From the NCBI RefSeq assembly GCF_018129405.1, contig NZ_JAFCLP010000002.1:806001-870000 (forward strand): a stretch of 64,000 bases of DNA, read 5' to 3'. The stretch comes from Bradyrhizobium iriomotense. GTDB lineage: Bacteria; Pseudomonadota; Alphaproteobacteria; Rhizobiales; Xanthobacteraceae. A program made the translations under genes and the position numbers. The notes below the pieces were generated by a model. It was not told the origin of the DNA. It did not search any database and was given only the letters and a program-made list of their open reading frames with translations. Of the stretch, positions 35,300 through 43,756 are shown piece by piece (positions within the stretch are counted from its first letter, which is position 1; every line of letters starts with the position of its first letter).

Positions 35300-35755
35300 T
35301 CAGCCCTGCGCCGCGGCGGGCTGCTTGGCCTTGGCCTCGATCTGACCGATCGCGTCGACCACCGCATCGAAGGTCAGCAGCGTCGAGGCGTGCCGCGCCT
35401 TGTAGTCACGGACCGGCTCGAGGAACTTGATCTCTTCCCATTTGCCTTGAGGAGGCGTGCCGTTCTCCTTGAGCATCTTGCGAACGGTTTCGCGTAACTC
35501 ACGGAGTTCGCTTGCAGTCGAGCCGACCACGTGACTTGCCATGATGGATGAAGAGGCCTGTCCAAGCGCGCAGGCCTTCACGTCATGGGCGAAGTCGGTG
35601 ACGGTGTCGCCGCTCATCTTCAGATCGACCTTCACGGTCGAGCCGCACAATTTGGAGTGGGCGGTCGCGCTGGCATCGGGGTCCGACAGACGCCCGAGGC
35701 GCGGAATATTCCCGGCCAGCTCGATGATCCGCTTGTTATAAATGTCGTTCAGCAT
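35300..35755 (-). CDS. Iron-sulphur cluster assembly scaffold, IscU/SufU-like
   Basis: A 151-residue protein of the NifU-N/IscU/SufU fold. Two expected ligand cysteines are present, C37 (SKLCGSTVKV) and C62 (VKACALGQASSSIMASHVVG, shown in part). The third position, in RHASTLLTFDAVVDAIG, has no Cys, where canonical scaffolds have one. Alphaproteobacterial members often show this pattern, to my recollection. ATG was placed at MLNDIYNKRII because the conserved fold starts there. It is divergent from folE. A role in Fe-S assembly is likely but the missing ligand weakens a scaffold claim. Confidence 0.85.
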   Translation of the reverse strand: MLNDIYNKRIIELAGNIPRLGRLSDPDASATAHSKLCGSTVKVDLKMSGDTVTDFAHDVKACALGQASSSIMASHVVGSTASELRELRETVRKMLKENGTPPQGKWEEIKFLEPVRDYKARHASTLLTFDAVVDAIGQIEAKAKQPAAAQG

Positions 35756-35998
35756 GTGATGGAGTCCAGCACTTCCGGGCGGGGATCGGCCTTGGCGGGC
35801 GCCGTCCACGGTCCTATATAGGGGCGGAACTGGTGGAAAAACAGTCCAGCGGTGCGGCGGCGGCGATCCAGATCTGCGCCGCCGTCGTTATGACCTCGGG
35901 ACCTTTTCGCCGAAACTATTCTGTTCAGGCGTCCGGCGGCTTGTCCGCCCCGTCTGCCGGTGACACTCCGGCCGTTAAGGCCGTCGAACGGAGTCGAT

Positions 35999-36691
35999 AT
36001 GGACGCTGCAATCAAATCCATCCGCCCCAACAAGCCCTCCGACCGGCAGCCTGAGAGCCGCCCGGCCGAGCTTGACCCTGCCGAATTCCTCGCGGTCGCC
36101 GTCCGCGCCGACCAGCCGCGCCCCGCGCGCGCCGAGGCGGAAGCGGCGGTGAAGACACTGCTCGCCTATATCGGCGAGAACCCCCAGCGCGAGGGCCTGC
36201 TCGACACGCCGCGCCGTGTGGTCGAGGCCTTCGACGAGCTCTATCAGGGCTACCACCAGTGCCCGGCCGAGGTGCTCGACCGCACCTTCGGCGAGACCGC
36301 GGGCTATGACGACTTCGTGCTGGTGCGCGACATCGAGTTCACCTCGCAGTGCGAGCATCACATGATGCCGTTCTACGGCAAGGCGCATATCGCCTACACC
36401 CCGGTGGAACGCGTCGTCGGCCTGTCCAAGCTCGCCCGCCTGACCGACATCTTCGCCCGGAGGCTTCAGACCCAGGAACATCTGACGGCGCAGATCGCAG
36501 CGGCCATCGACGAGATCCTGAAACCCCGCGGCGTGGCCGTGTTGATCGAGGCCGAGCATACCTGCATGTCGGTGCGCGGCGTCGCCAAGCATGGCGCCTC
36601 CACCTTCACCAGCCGCTTCACCGGCATGTTCCGTGACAATCCGGCGGAACAGGCCCGTTTCCTGTCCCTGGTGCGAGGCCTGCAGCGCTGA
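35999..36691 (+). CDS. folE: GTP cyclohydrolase I
   Basis: A 230-residue enzyme that converts GTP to dihydroneopterin triphosphate, the first step of folate synthesis. Zinc ligands C118, H120 or H121 region ([10 protein letters not shown]) and C189 (EHTCMSVRG) are present, along with GLSKLARL and the C-terminal [11 protein letters not shown]. The first 45 residues are a variable extension. ACGGAG lies 7 bases before the ATG. hisI starts 27 bp downstream, so the two are probably co-transcribed, a pairing seen in related genomes. Confidence 0.97.
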   Translation: MDAAIKSIRPNKPSDRQPESRPAELDPAEFLAVAVRADQPRPARAEAEAAVKTLLAYIGENPQREGLLDTPRRVVEAFDELYQGYHQCPAEVLDRTFGETAGYDDFVLVRDIEFTSQCEHHMMPFYGKAHIAYTPVERVVGLSKLARLTDIFARRLQTQEHLTAQIAAAIDEILKPRGVAVLIEAEHTCMSVRGVAKHGASTFTSRFTGMFRDNPAEQARFLSLVRGLQR

Positions 36692-36718
36692 CCTCGCAAA
36701 TAAACTCGCGAGGGTCGT

Positions 36719-37141
36719 GTGTCCGCTCACTCCCATGAGATCGAGGAAGGCCTCGTCTTCCTGCCCAAGTTTGACGCGAACGGCCTCGTGACAGTCGTCG
36801 CCACCGACGTCGCTACCGGCGACGTGCTCATGGTCGCGCACATGAACGACGAGGCGCTGCGCAAGACCATCGCGACCGGCGAAGCCTGGTACTTCAGCCG
36901 CTCGCGCAATGCCTTGTGGCGAAAAGGTGAGACCTCAGGTCAGACCCAGCGCGTGGTCGAGATGCGCACCGATTGCGACCAGGACGCGGTCTGGATCCGT
37001 GTCGAGCAGATCGGCGCGGCCTGCCACACCGGCCGCCGGTCGTGCTTCTACCGCAAGGTCGAAGCGGAGGGCGGGGGAGCGAAGCTGGTCTTCACCGACG
37101 CCGAGCGGCTGTTCGATCCGAGCACGGTCTACAAGAAGTAG
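36719..37141 (+). CDS. hisI: Phosphoribosyl-AMP cyclohydrolase
   Basis: A 140-residue enzyme of histidine synthesis that opens the adenine ring of PR-AMP. The metal sites are visible: D85-x-D87-x-D89 with C86 (TDCDQDAVW), and C102 and C109 in [12 protein letters not shown]. It is the stand-alone HisI form without the HisE domain. The start is GTG with GAGGG upstream. It lies close behind folE. A palindromic repeat follows directly and may be the terminator. Confidence 0.97.
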   Translation: MSAHSHEIEEGLVFLPKFDANGLVTVVATDVATGDVLMVAHMNDEALRKTIATGEAWYFSRSRNALWRKGETSGQTQRVVEMRTDCDQDAVWIRVEQIGAACHTGRRSCFYRKVEAEGGGAKLVFTDAERLFDPSTVYKK

Positions 37142-37147
37142 CTCTCG

Positions 37148-37187
37148 GTCATTCCGGGCTCGCTCCTGCGGTGCGCCCCGGAATGAC
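37148..37187. repeat. Intergenic palindromic repeat, CATTCCGGGG family, copy 2
   Basis: GTCATTCCGGGC pairs with GCCCCGGAATGAC around a 15-base centre. It is a short form of the repeat at 35192-35290. It begins 7 bases after the hisI stop codon. Confidence 0.82.
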
Positions 37188-37304
37188 TCGGGGCGGCGGA
37201 GAGAGCCGAATTAACTCCGCATTAACCATACCTGTCCCACGGTGAGACGACAGGGCGCCGAATTGCCGGCGTCGCTCAACGCCGCGCGGGGCGGGCACTC
37301 CATC

Positions 37305-38324
37305 ATGTCGGTCGACAATTCCAGTGCCTCACAGACGGCGGTTCTCGATCCGTCGCGGGCGCGCGTCGCCGGTGCGATCAAGCAGGCCTCGAACATCTCC
37401 GGCGTCAGCTTCCAGTACATGCTGACCACCGCCAAGATGGAATCGGATTTCGATCCGACGGCAGGGGCCACCACGTCGTCCGCACACGGGCTCTACCAGT
37501 TCATCGACCAGACCTGGCTCGGCACCGTGAAAGAGGCGGGGAGCCAGCTCGGCTACGGCAACTATGCCGACGCCATCACCAGGACCTCGTCGGGCACCTA
37601 TGCCGTTGACGACCCCGTCATGAAGCGGTCGATCATGAGGCTGCGCGACGATCCGGAGGCCGCATCCAGCATGGCCGCGGCGCTGACGCAGTCGAACAGC
37701 TTCAAGCTCACTGGCCTGCTCGGCCGCAGGCCCAGCGACAGCGAGCTCTATATGGCGCATTTCATGGGCGTCGGCGGGGCAGCAAAACTCATCGCCAATG
37801 CCGAGGACAATCCGCAGGCCGTCGGCGCGCGGCTGTTCCCCAACGCGGCCGCTGCCAACCGCTCGATCTTCTACGCCAGGGACGGCCGCGCCCGCAGCGT
37901 CTCCGAGGTCTATTCCGTGCTGGATTCCCGCTATGCCAGCGCGGCGAATTCGAAGGTCACGCGCAGCGCGATGGCGATGTATGGCGGCACGCCCTCGACC
38001 ACTGAGGTCGCCAGCGCCAACGGCGTGCAGCCCGCAGTGCCCGTCATCGACAACGCCGCCTATCTCCAGACCTTCCCGAATACACGCGCGGTGACGCCTG
38101 TCGGCGCGACCTCGTCAACGACGGTCGCCGACAATGCGCCGTCGACGCCGGTGTTTCGCTCGATCTATCAGCCCGGCGATGCCACGCAGCCGGTCTCGGC
38201 GACGGTGCAGAAATTGTGGGGCAACAACGCCTCGCTCACCTCGGTCGCCTCAGTAACGCCGGACGTGCGGCCGCCGCAGCCGCTCGATCTCTTCAGCGAT
38301 CGCAACGGCACGTTCTCGAGCTAA
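37305..38324 (+). CDS. Lytic-transglycosylase-like protein
   Basis: A 339-residue protein. Residues about 20-75 resemble a goose-type or SLT lysozyme-like fold with candidate catalytic Glu in TTAKMESDFDPTAGA and the downstream AHGLYQFIDQTWLGTV segment. The C-terminal 130 residues are Ser/Thr/Ala-rich and likely disordered. No signal peptide is seen in either candidate start, so export may use another route, as for flagellar transglycosylases. I chose ATG 37305 over an upstream GTG. It is probably involved in peptidoglycan remodelling. Confidence 0.78.
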   Translation: MSVDNSSASQTAVLDPSRARVAGAIKQASNISGVSFQYMLTTAKMESDFDPTAGATTSSAHGLYQFIDQTWLGTVKEAGSQLGYGNYADAITRTSSGTYAVDDPVMKRSIMRLRDDPEAASSMAAALTQSNSFKLTGLLGRRPSDSELYMAHFMGVGGAAKLIANAEDNPQAVGARLFPNAAAANRSIFYARDGRARSVSEVYSVLDSRYASAANSKVTRSAMAMYGGTPSTTEVASANGVQPAVPVIDNAAYLQTFPNTRAVTPVGATSSTTVADNAPSTPVFRSIYQPGDATQPVSATVQKLWGNNASLTSVASVTPDVRPPQPLDLFSDRNGTFSS

Positions 38325-38334
38325 CCTCGCTCGC

Positions 38335-38453
38335 GTGTCCCGGACGCGCCGCAGCGCAGAGCCGGGACCCACGCAACAAGCACCGCTCTCTGAATTATGG
38401 GCCCCGGCTCAGCAGCGCATCGCCAAAGAGGCGCTGCGCTGCGTCCGGGGCAC
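38335..38453. repeat. Intergenic palindromic repeat, GTGTCCCGGACGC family
   Basis: GTGTCCCGGACGC at the left pairs with GCGTCCGGGGCAC at the right, and inside GAGCCGGGACCCA pairs with TGGGCCCCGGCTC. Additional GC-rich complementarity (GCCGCAGCGC, GCGCTGCGCTGC) lies between them. It begins 11 bases after the preceding stop codon. Confidence 0.8.
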
Positions 38454-38598
38454 GCAGCTAGGGCGTCTCGGTTCCCTTAACAAAACGTCAATAAAACCAG
38501 CCAGTTATGGTGAACGCTTTGTTAAGCGTCGTGGTTTATTTTGTGTTGCAGGTGACGAGCCGTCACCGTTTTCGTTTGTTGTGTAAGCCGGAAGCAGC

Positions 38599-39774
38599 AT
38601 GATTGTTCGGCAGTTTATCAATTGGATCAGAACGGCGCCTGCCGGCGAGCGGGCCGAGGCAACGCGGGCATTGGCCCGGGCCTGGCTGATCTCAGACCTT
38701 TCCACGGACGACCGCGTCGCCGCCGAAGGCGCGCTTCTGATGCTGCTCGACGATCCCTCGCCGCTGGTGCGGCAGGCGATGGCCGAGGCCTTTGCGCGCA
38801 GCCTTGATGCCCCGGCGGCGATCGTGCGGGCGCTGTCGGCGGACCAGCCGACCGTCGCGCTGCCCGTGCTCGAACATTCTCCGCTGCTGATCGATGCCGA
38901 TCTCGTCGACATCGTCGCGACCGGCAATGACGAGGTGCAGTGCGCGGTCGCCCGCCGCATCGCGCTGCCGGTCTCGGTCTGCGCCGCCATTGCCGAGGTC
39001 GGCTGTGCGGCCGCAGCGCTGGAGCTGATCGAAAATCCGCACGCCGAGCTCGCGCCGTTCTCGTGGAATCGCATCGTCGAGCGTCACGGCCATCTTGCCG
39101 CGATCCGCGAAGCGATGCTGGTGCTCGACGATCTGCCGGCCGCAACGCGCGCGGCGCTGGTAGCAAAGCTCTCGGAGACGCTGGCGCAGTTCGTCGTGGC
39201 GCGGAACTGGCTGAGCGCCGATCGTGCCGAGCGCATGACGGTCGAGGCGCGCGATCGCTCCACCATGAACATCGCGGCGCGCTCGCGCGGTGAGGATATG
39301 CAGGGTCTGGTGCATCACCTCCGCGTCACCGGCCAGCTGACCGCAGGTCTCATTCTGCGCGCGCTACTGTCCAGCAATCTCGACCTGTTCGACGCGGCCC
39401 TGGCCGAGCTCGCCGATGTGCCGCTGGCGCGCGTCACCGCGCTGCTGCACGATCGCGGCGGCAACAGCCTGCACGCACTGCTGCGCCGCGCCGGCCTTCC
39501 CGAGGCGACCTTTGCGGCGTTCCAGGTCGCGCTCGACGCCTGCCACGAGCAGGGCTTCGTCGACAGCGACGACGGCGCGGCGCGGCTGCGCCGTCGCATG
39601 GTCGAGCGCGTGCTGACCCATTGCGAGACCGACCGCGGCGCCACCGAGCCGCTGATGGTCCTGCTCCGCCGCTTCGCCACGGAGTCGGCGCGCGAAGAGG
39701 CGCGGCTGTTCTGCGACGAGATCGTTGCGGATGACGCGATCGATCCGGTCTACGACGATCTGATCGCGGCCTGA
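38599..39774 (+). CDS. DUF2336-domain protein
   Basis: A 391-residue, almost all-helical cytoplasmic protein. It matches the DUF2336 family known from alphaproteobacteria (HEAT-like repeats; segments LISDLSTDDRVAAEGALLMLLDDPSPLVRQAMAEAFA, seen in parts, and VVARNWLSADRAERM). No catalytic motif is visible. In this window it lies head-to-head at its 3' end with an Hpt protein and a CheY-like receiver, and the same three are often close in related genomes by my recollection. A regulatory role is inference. Confidence 0.85.
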   Translation: MIVRQFINWIRTAPAGERAEATRALARAWLISDLSTDDRVAAEGALLMLLDDPSPLVRQAMAEAFARSLDAPAAIVRALSADQPTVALPVLEHSPLLIDADLVDIVATGNDEVQCAVARRIALPVSVCAAIAEVGCAAAALELIENPHAELAPFSWNRIVERHGHLAAIREAMLVLDDLPAATRAALVAKLSETLAQFVVARNWLSADRAERMTVEARDRSTMNIAARSRGEDMQGLVHHLRVTGQLTAGLILRALLSSNLDLFDAALAELADVPLARVTALLHDRGGNSLHALLRRAGLPEATFAAFQVALDACHEQGFVDSDDGAARLRRRMVERVLTHCETDRGATEPLMVLLRRFATESAREEARLFCDEIVADDAIDPVYDDLIAA

Positions 39775-39786
39775 ATCCCATCTTGC

Positions 39787-39905
39787 GTCGCCCCGGCGAA
39801 GGCCGGGGCCCATACCGCGAGATCTCGCAATTGAAGCGAGGTGGTCGACGTACTTCGCGATAATATCCGCTGGTGGTTATGGGTTCCGGCCTTCGCCGGA
39901 ACGAC
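39787..39905. repeat. Intergenic palindromic repeat, GCCCCGGCGAAGGC family
   Basis: Arms at 39787-39814 and 39878-39905 (ends GTCGCCCCGGCGAAGG and CCTTCGCCGGAACGAC) are complementary over 28 bases with a few mismatches. The layout is like the pair at 7408-7527. It lies between convergent genes. Confidence 0.8.
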
Positions 39906-39912
39906 AGCCAGC

Positions 39913-40491
39913 TTACTCCGCCGGCACGATGCTGGGCGCGAGGATCGCCTCGAGATGCTCGGGGCGGTCGCGGTTGACCTGGGTGAGATAGTCGTCGGCG
40001 ACCTTGCGCAGGCGCCGGCTCAGCTCGGCGGAAACGCTGATGCTGTCGAGCCTCGTGTTCTCGTGCACGATGGCCAGGATGGCATTGATGTGATGCGTGA
40101 ACAGCTCGGCCGGCACCTTCTCCAGATCGGGGGCGTGCTCGATGACGCGGCACAGGCTCTCGGCGATTCCTGCCGCTGCCGGGAAGCCGAACGTCGCGGC
40201 ATCGCCCTTGATGTCGTGCGCGGCGCGAAACAGCTCGTCGCGCCGCTCCTTGGTGAAGCCGTCATTGCGGATGGCGACGTAGGCGGCCGACAGGCGGTTG
40301 ACCTCGGTTGCCATCCAGTCCTTGAACTCACCGGAGAGACCTGCGAGCGCCTGCTCGGCGCGGCCGATCGGATCGTCCAGGTCCTTTCCTTCGACGCGGC
40401 GCAGAACCTTGCGCAGCGGATTGGGCTGCGTGATGATTTGATGCGTGGCGAAGGCTTTGACCTCGATGTCCTTTGCGCTGTTCTTCGCCAT
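39913..40491 (-). CDS. Hpt (histidine phosphotransfer) domain protein
   Basis: A 192-residue protein with one Hpt domain; H92 in FRAAHDIKGDAATFGFP is the expected phospho-acceptor (HxxKG). The N-terminal 45 residues are charged and unassigned. AGGCAGG lies upstream. It is 28 bp downstream of a CheY-like gene on the same strand, so phosphate exchange between the two is the simplest reading. No hybrid kinase is encoded in the window, so the donor must be elsewhere. Confidence 0.88.
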   Translation of the reverse strand: MAKNSAKDIEVKAFATHQIITQPNPLRKVLRRVEGKDLDDPIGRAEQALAGLSGEFKDWMATEVNRLSAAYVAIRNDGFTKERRDELFRAAHDIKGDAATFGFPAAAGIAESLCRVIEHAPDLEKVPAELFTHHINAILAIVHENTRLDSISVSAELSRRLRKVADDYLTQVNRDRPEHLEAILAPSIVPAE

Positions 40492-40519
40492 GATGCCTGC
40501 CTCGTCTGAAGACGTTGCG

Positions 40520-41065
40520 CTAGATGGAGGAGCGGGCCTTGTCGAGCAGCGAGGGCTGCTGCAGCACCTCGTGCTTTTCGCCGACGCGGCGCTCGGGGCC
40601 CATATAGGCGGAGTTGGTGTTGCGGCGCCGGTCCGGACCGAAATAGGTCTTGGTCTTGATGAAGGGCCGGGGATTGGCGACGACGTTGAGGATGCGCTGG
40701 TAGAGCCCCTTGGCCGAGATCGGCTTGGCCAAAAATTCGGTGACGCCGGCATCGCGCGCCACCGTGACGCGGCGCTTCTCGGAATGCCCGGTCAGCATGA
40801 TGATCGGCGCGTAAGGGTTGCCCTTGGATTCCGGCTGCCGGATCATCTGCGCGAGCTCGAGCCCGTCGAAGATCGGCATCGCCCAGTCGGTGATGACGAT
40901 GTCGGGCACGTAATGGCTGTACATTTCCAGCGCGGTGGCACCGTCTTCGGCTTCATAGACCTCGCGCGCGCCGAACGAATGCAGCAGCGTCCGCAGGATG
41001 CGGCGCATATGCGGATTGTCGTCGCAGACGAGGAAGCGCAGCTTGTTGAAGTCGATACGGAACAT
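40520..41065 (-). CDS. CheY-like response regulator with a C-terminal arginine-motif tail
   Basis: A 181-residue protein. The receiver (about 1-125) is complete: D15-D16, phospho-acceptor D60 (IVITDWAMP), T92 (MLTGHS) and K114 (AKPIS). The 55-residue tail holds two copies of a GP[DE]RR motif (FGPDRRRN and MGPERRVG), which I have seen in other alphaproteobacterial signalling proteins, but its role is unknown. The start follows a 44-bp region with a strong inverted repeat. Partner in the window is the Hpt protein encoded next. Confidence 0.92.
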   Translation of the reverse strand: MFRIDFNKLRFLVCDDNPHMRRILRTLLHSFGAREVYEAEDGATALEMYSHYVPDIVITDWAMPIFDGLELAQMIRQPESKGNPYAPIIMLTGHSEKRRVTVARDAGVTEFLAKPISAKGLYQRILNVVANPRPFIKTKTYFGPDRRRNTNSAYMGPERRVGEKHEVLQQPSLLDKARSSI

Positions 41066-41085
41066 GACGCCCGGGCCAAAGCGGT

Positions 41086-41129
41086 CAACCTTCGTTAACC
41101 ATATCGTGGCGGGGGTTAACGAAGGGTTG
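41086..41129. promoter_or_regulatory. Inverted repeat upstream of CheY-like gene
   Basis: CAACCTTCGTTAACC and GGTTAACGAAGGGTTG pair over 15 bases with one bulged G, separated by 13 bases. It lies 21 bases upstream of the receiver gene and downstream of the NAD kinase gene, both on the minus strand. It could be a terminator for the kinase, though no T-run follows, or an operator for the receiver. Confidence 0.5.
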
Positions 41130-41162
41130 CTGCTGGCCGCCCGGCGGGTGGCAGGCAGGGGC

Positions 41163-41942
41163 TCAGTAGCCGAACTGCTCGCGCAAAATGCGCTCTTCCA
41201 GGCTGTGGCCAGGGTCGAACAGCATGCGCATCGAGATGGATTTGTCGGACAGCACCTCGACGCGGCGGACCCTCCGTACCTCCTCATGGTCGGCGACAGC
41301 CGCGACGGGGCGCTTGTCGTCTTCCAGCACCTCGATCACGACATAGGCGGTGTTGGGCAGCAGGGCGCCGCGCCAGCGCCGCGGTCGGAAGGCGCTGATC
41401 GGTGTCAGTGCCAGCAGGGCGGCGTTGATCGGCAGGATCGGGCCCTGGGCGGAGAGGTTGTAGGCAGTCGAGCCGGCCGGCGTCGCCACGATGATGCCGT
41501 CGGCGATCAGCTCCGGCATGCGCTCGCGCTCGTCGATCAGGATCCGCAAGCGCGCCGCCTGGGAGGTCTGGCGGAACAGGTAGACCTCGTTGATGGCATG
41601 GTGCAGGTGGACGCGGTCGTTGACGTCGGTCGCGCGCATCAAGAGTGGGTTGATCTCGGATTCATGCGCCGTCTCGAGCCGTTGGCGCAGATCATGCGTC
41701 GAGTACTCGTTCATCAGGAAGCCGACCGTGCCGCGGTGCATGCCGTAGATCGGCTTTCCCGTGTGCATGTTCTGGTGCAGCGTCTGGAGCATCAACCCGT
41801 CGCCGCCGAGCGCGACCACGACGTCGGCATCCTTCGGGTCACAATTGCCATAGTCACTGGTGAGCTGGCCGAACGCGGTCTGCGCCTCGCTGCTCGGGCT
41901 GGCGACGAAGGCGATCCGTTCGTATCGCGATGGCTTGGTCAT
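41163..41942 (-). CDS. nadK: NAD kinase
   Basis: A 259-residue enzyme that phosphorylates NAD to NADP. The family motif GGDG is at 46-49 ([11 protein letters not shown]), followed by [10 protein letters not shown], the NE/D site (HAINEVYLF) and [14 protein letters not shown] with TPAGSTAY. Length and motif order match bacterial NAD kinases. It shares a strand with the CheY-like gene downstream but is separated by a long inverted repeat. The enzyme is essential and its cofactor supply feeds many of the oxidoreductases in the window. Confidence 0.96.
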   Translation of the reverse strand: MTKPSRYERIAFVASPSSEAQTAFGQLTSDYGNCDPKDADVVVALGGDGLMLQTLHQNMHTGKPIYGMHRGTVGFLMNEYSTHDLRQRLETAHESEINPLLMRATDVNDRVHLHHAINEVYLFRQTSQAARLRILIDERERMPELIADGIIVATPAGSTAYNLSAQGPILPINAALLALTPISAFRPRRWRGALLPNTAYVVIEVLEDDKRPVAAVADHEEVRRVRRVEVLSDKSISMRMLFDPGHSLEERILREQFGY

Positions 41943-42190
41943 GGCTTTTCGGGCAGGCCCGCTGGCTGGAGATAAGTTCCGCCGGGCTCGTCTATACGAG
42001 GTCGGGCTCCATTGTCGAGGATGACCACTCTACAAGGCAAATGGCCTACTGCCGGATTTGGGGTAAACTAGGTCGTTTCGAGCCCGATCGGCCTGTTCAG
42101 GGGGGCCTCGTCAGTGATCCCCCAAACCGTCGCAATTCCGCGCTAGCCTTTCGGCCTCACCGGCTCCCACAGCCGGGCAGGAGAACGGTC

Positions 42191-43756
42191 ATGGTCACGA
42201 GCTTGCCGGCGCTGCGTTGCACGGCCCTGGTGCTGGCGGTGTCGGTTTTCGCACTCGCAGGATTTGCGCGCGCGGATGATCCGCCGCAGCCGCGCTCCGA
42301 GACGACGGCGCCCACCGGACAGAAGGGCGGTCGGGGCGGTGGCGCGCAAAGCGCGACGCAGAATTCGCCGTCCGCCGAGCCGCATCGTCTCCCGCCGGAT
42401 TCGACCACGAAGCAAACGCTCGATCTGCCCGGCCGTGCCCTCAACTTCGCGGCGACCGCGGGCTCGATCCGCGTGTTCGACGGCAAGGGCGAGCCGCTGG
42501 CCGACATCGCCTACACGTCCTACGAGCTCGACGGTGCCGACCGCGCGACGCGCCCGGTGACCTTCCTGTTCAACGGCGGACCCGGCGCGTCCTCGGCCTG
42601 GCTCCAGTTCGGCGCTGCGGGTCCGTGGCGGCTGCCGCTCGACGGCGAAGCGCTGTCGCCGTCGGCTTCGCCCGAGGTGAAGCCGAACGCGGAGACCTGG
42701 CTCGACTTCACCGATCTCGTCTTCATCGACCCTGTCAGCACCGGCTACAGCCGCTTCGTGGCGAGCGGCGAGGACGCGCGCAAATCCTTCTACTCCGTCG
42801 ACGGCGACGTCAATTCGATCGCGCTCGTGATCCGCCGCTGGCTCGAGAAACACGACCGGCTGATCTCGCCGAAATACGTCGCGGGTGAAAGCTATGGTGG
42901 CATTCGCGGGCCGAAGGTGGTGCGCCAGTTGCAGCTCCAGCACGGCGTCGGCGTCAGGGGATTGATCCTGGTGTCGCCGCTGCTCGACTTCCGCGAGTTC
43001 ACAGGCACGAGCCTCCTGCAATATGTCGCGACGCTCCCGAGCTATGTCGCGGTCGCGCGCGAAGCCAAAGGCCCGGTCAAGCGCGCCGATCTCGGCGACG
43101 TCGAGGCTTACGCGCGCGGCGAATTCCTGGCTGACCTCGTCAAGGGCGAGGCCGACAAGGAGGCTACCACGCGCCTCGCCGACAAGGTCGCCGAGCTCAC
43201 CGGCATCGACCAGGCGGTGAGCCGCAGGCTTTCGGGCCGCTTCGACGTCGGCGAATTCCGCCGCGAGTTCGACCGCAAGAACGGCAAGGTGACGGGACGC
43301 TATGATGCCTCGGTGCGCGGCTTCGATCCCTATCCGGATTCGGGCAATTCGCGTTTCGGCGATCCTTCCGGCGATGCGCTCCAGGCGCCGCTGACGAGCG
43401 CCGCGGTCGATGTCCTCACGCGCAAGCTCAACTGGCGGCCGGACGGTTCGTACGAGGTCCTGAACGGTAGCGTCGAGGGCAACTGGGATTTCGGCCGCGG
43501 CATCAACCCGCCGCAATCGGTGTCGGACCTGCGTCAGATACTCGCAACCGACGCGAAGCTGAACGTGCTGGTCGCGCACGGCCTGTTCGATCTTGCCACG
43601 CCCTATTTCGGAACGAAGCGGGTGCTCGACCAATTGCCTGGATTCGCGACCCGGCGCGTGAAATTCGCCGTCTATCCCGGCGGTCACATGTTCTATTCGC
43701 GCGACGGCTCACGGCAGGCCCTTCGCGGCGAGGTCGAGGCGCTGATCAGGGAATAG
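42191..43756 (+). CDS. Secreted serine carboxypeptidase, family S10
   Basis: A 521-residue exported peptidase. A signal peptide (LVLAVSVFALAGFARA) precedes a Gly/Ser/Pro-rich linker to residue 75. The S10 core has FNGGPGASS (oxyanion region), nucleophile S234 in GESYGG, D467 (LFDLATPY) and H499 (GGHMFY), the Ser-Asp-His triad in family order. AGGAGA is 7 bases before the ATG. S10 enzymes release C-terminal residues, best at acidic pH. Its last 11 bases overlap the convergent beta-lactamase-fold gene. Confidence 0.92.
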   Translation: MVTSLPALRCTALVLAVSVFALAGFARADDPPQPRSETTAPTGQKGGRGGGAQSATQNSPSAEPHRLPPDSTTKQTLDLPGRALNFAATAGSIRVFDGKGEPLADIAYTSYELDGADRATRPVTFLFNGGPGASSAWLQFGAAGPWRLPLDGEALSPSASPEVKPNAETWLDFTDLVFIDPVSTGYSRFVASGEDARKSFYSVDGDVNSIALVIRRWLEKHDRLISPKYVAGESYGGIRGPKVVRQLQLQHGVGVRGLILVSPLLDFREFTGTSLLQYVATLPSYVAVAREAKGPVKRADLGDVEAYARGEFLADLVKGEADKEATTRLADKVAELTGIDQAVSRRLSGRFDVGEFRREFDRKNGKVTGRYDASVRGFDPYPDSGNSRFGDPSGDALQAPLTSAAVDVLTRKLNWRPDGSYEVLNGSVEGNWDFGRGINPPQSVSDLRQILATDAKLNVLVAHGLFDLATPYFGTKRVLDQLPGFATRRVKFAVYPGGHMFYSRDGSRQALRGEVEALIRE

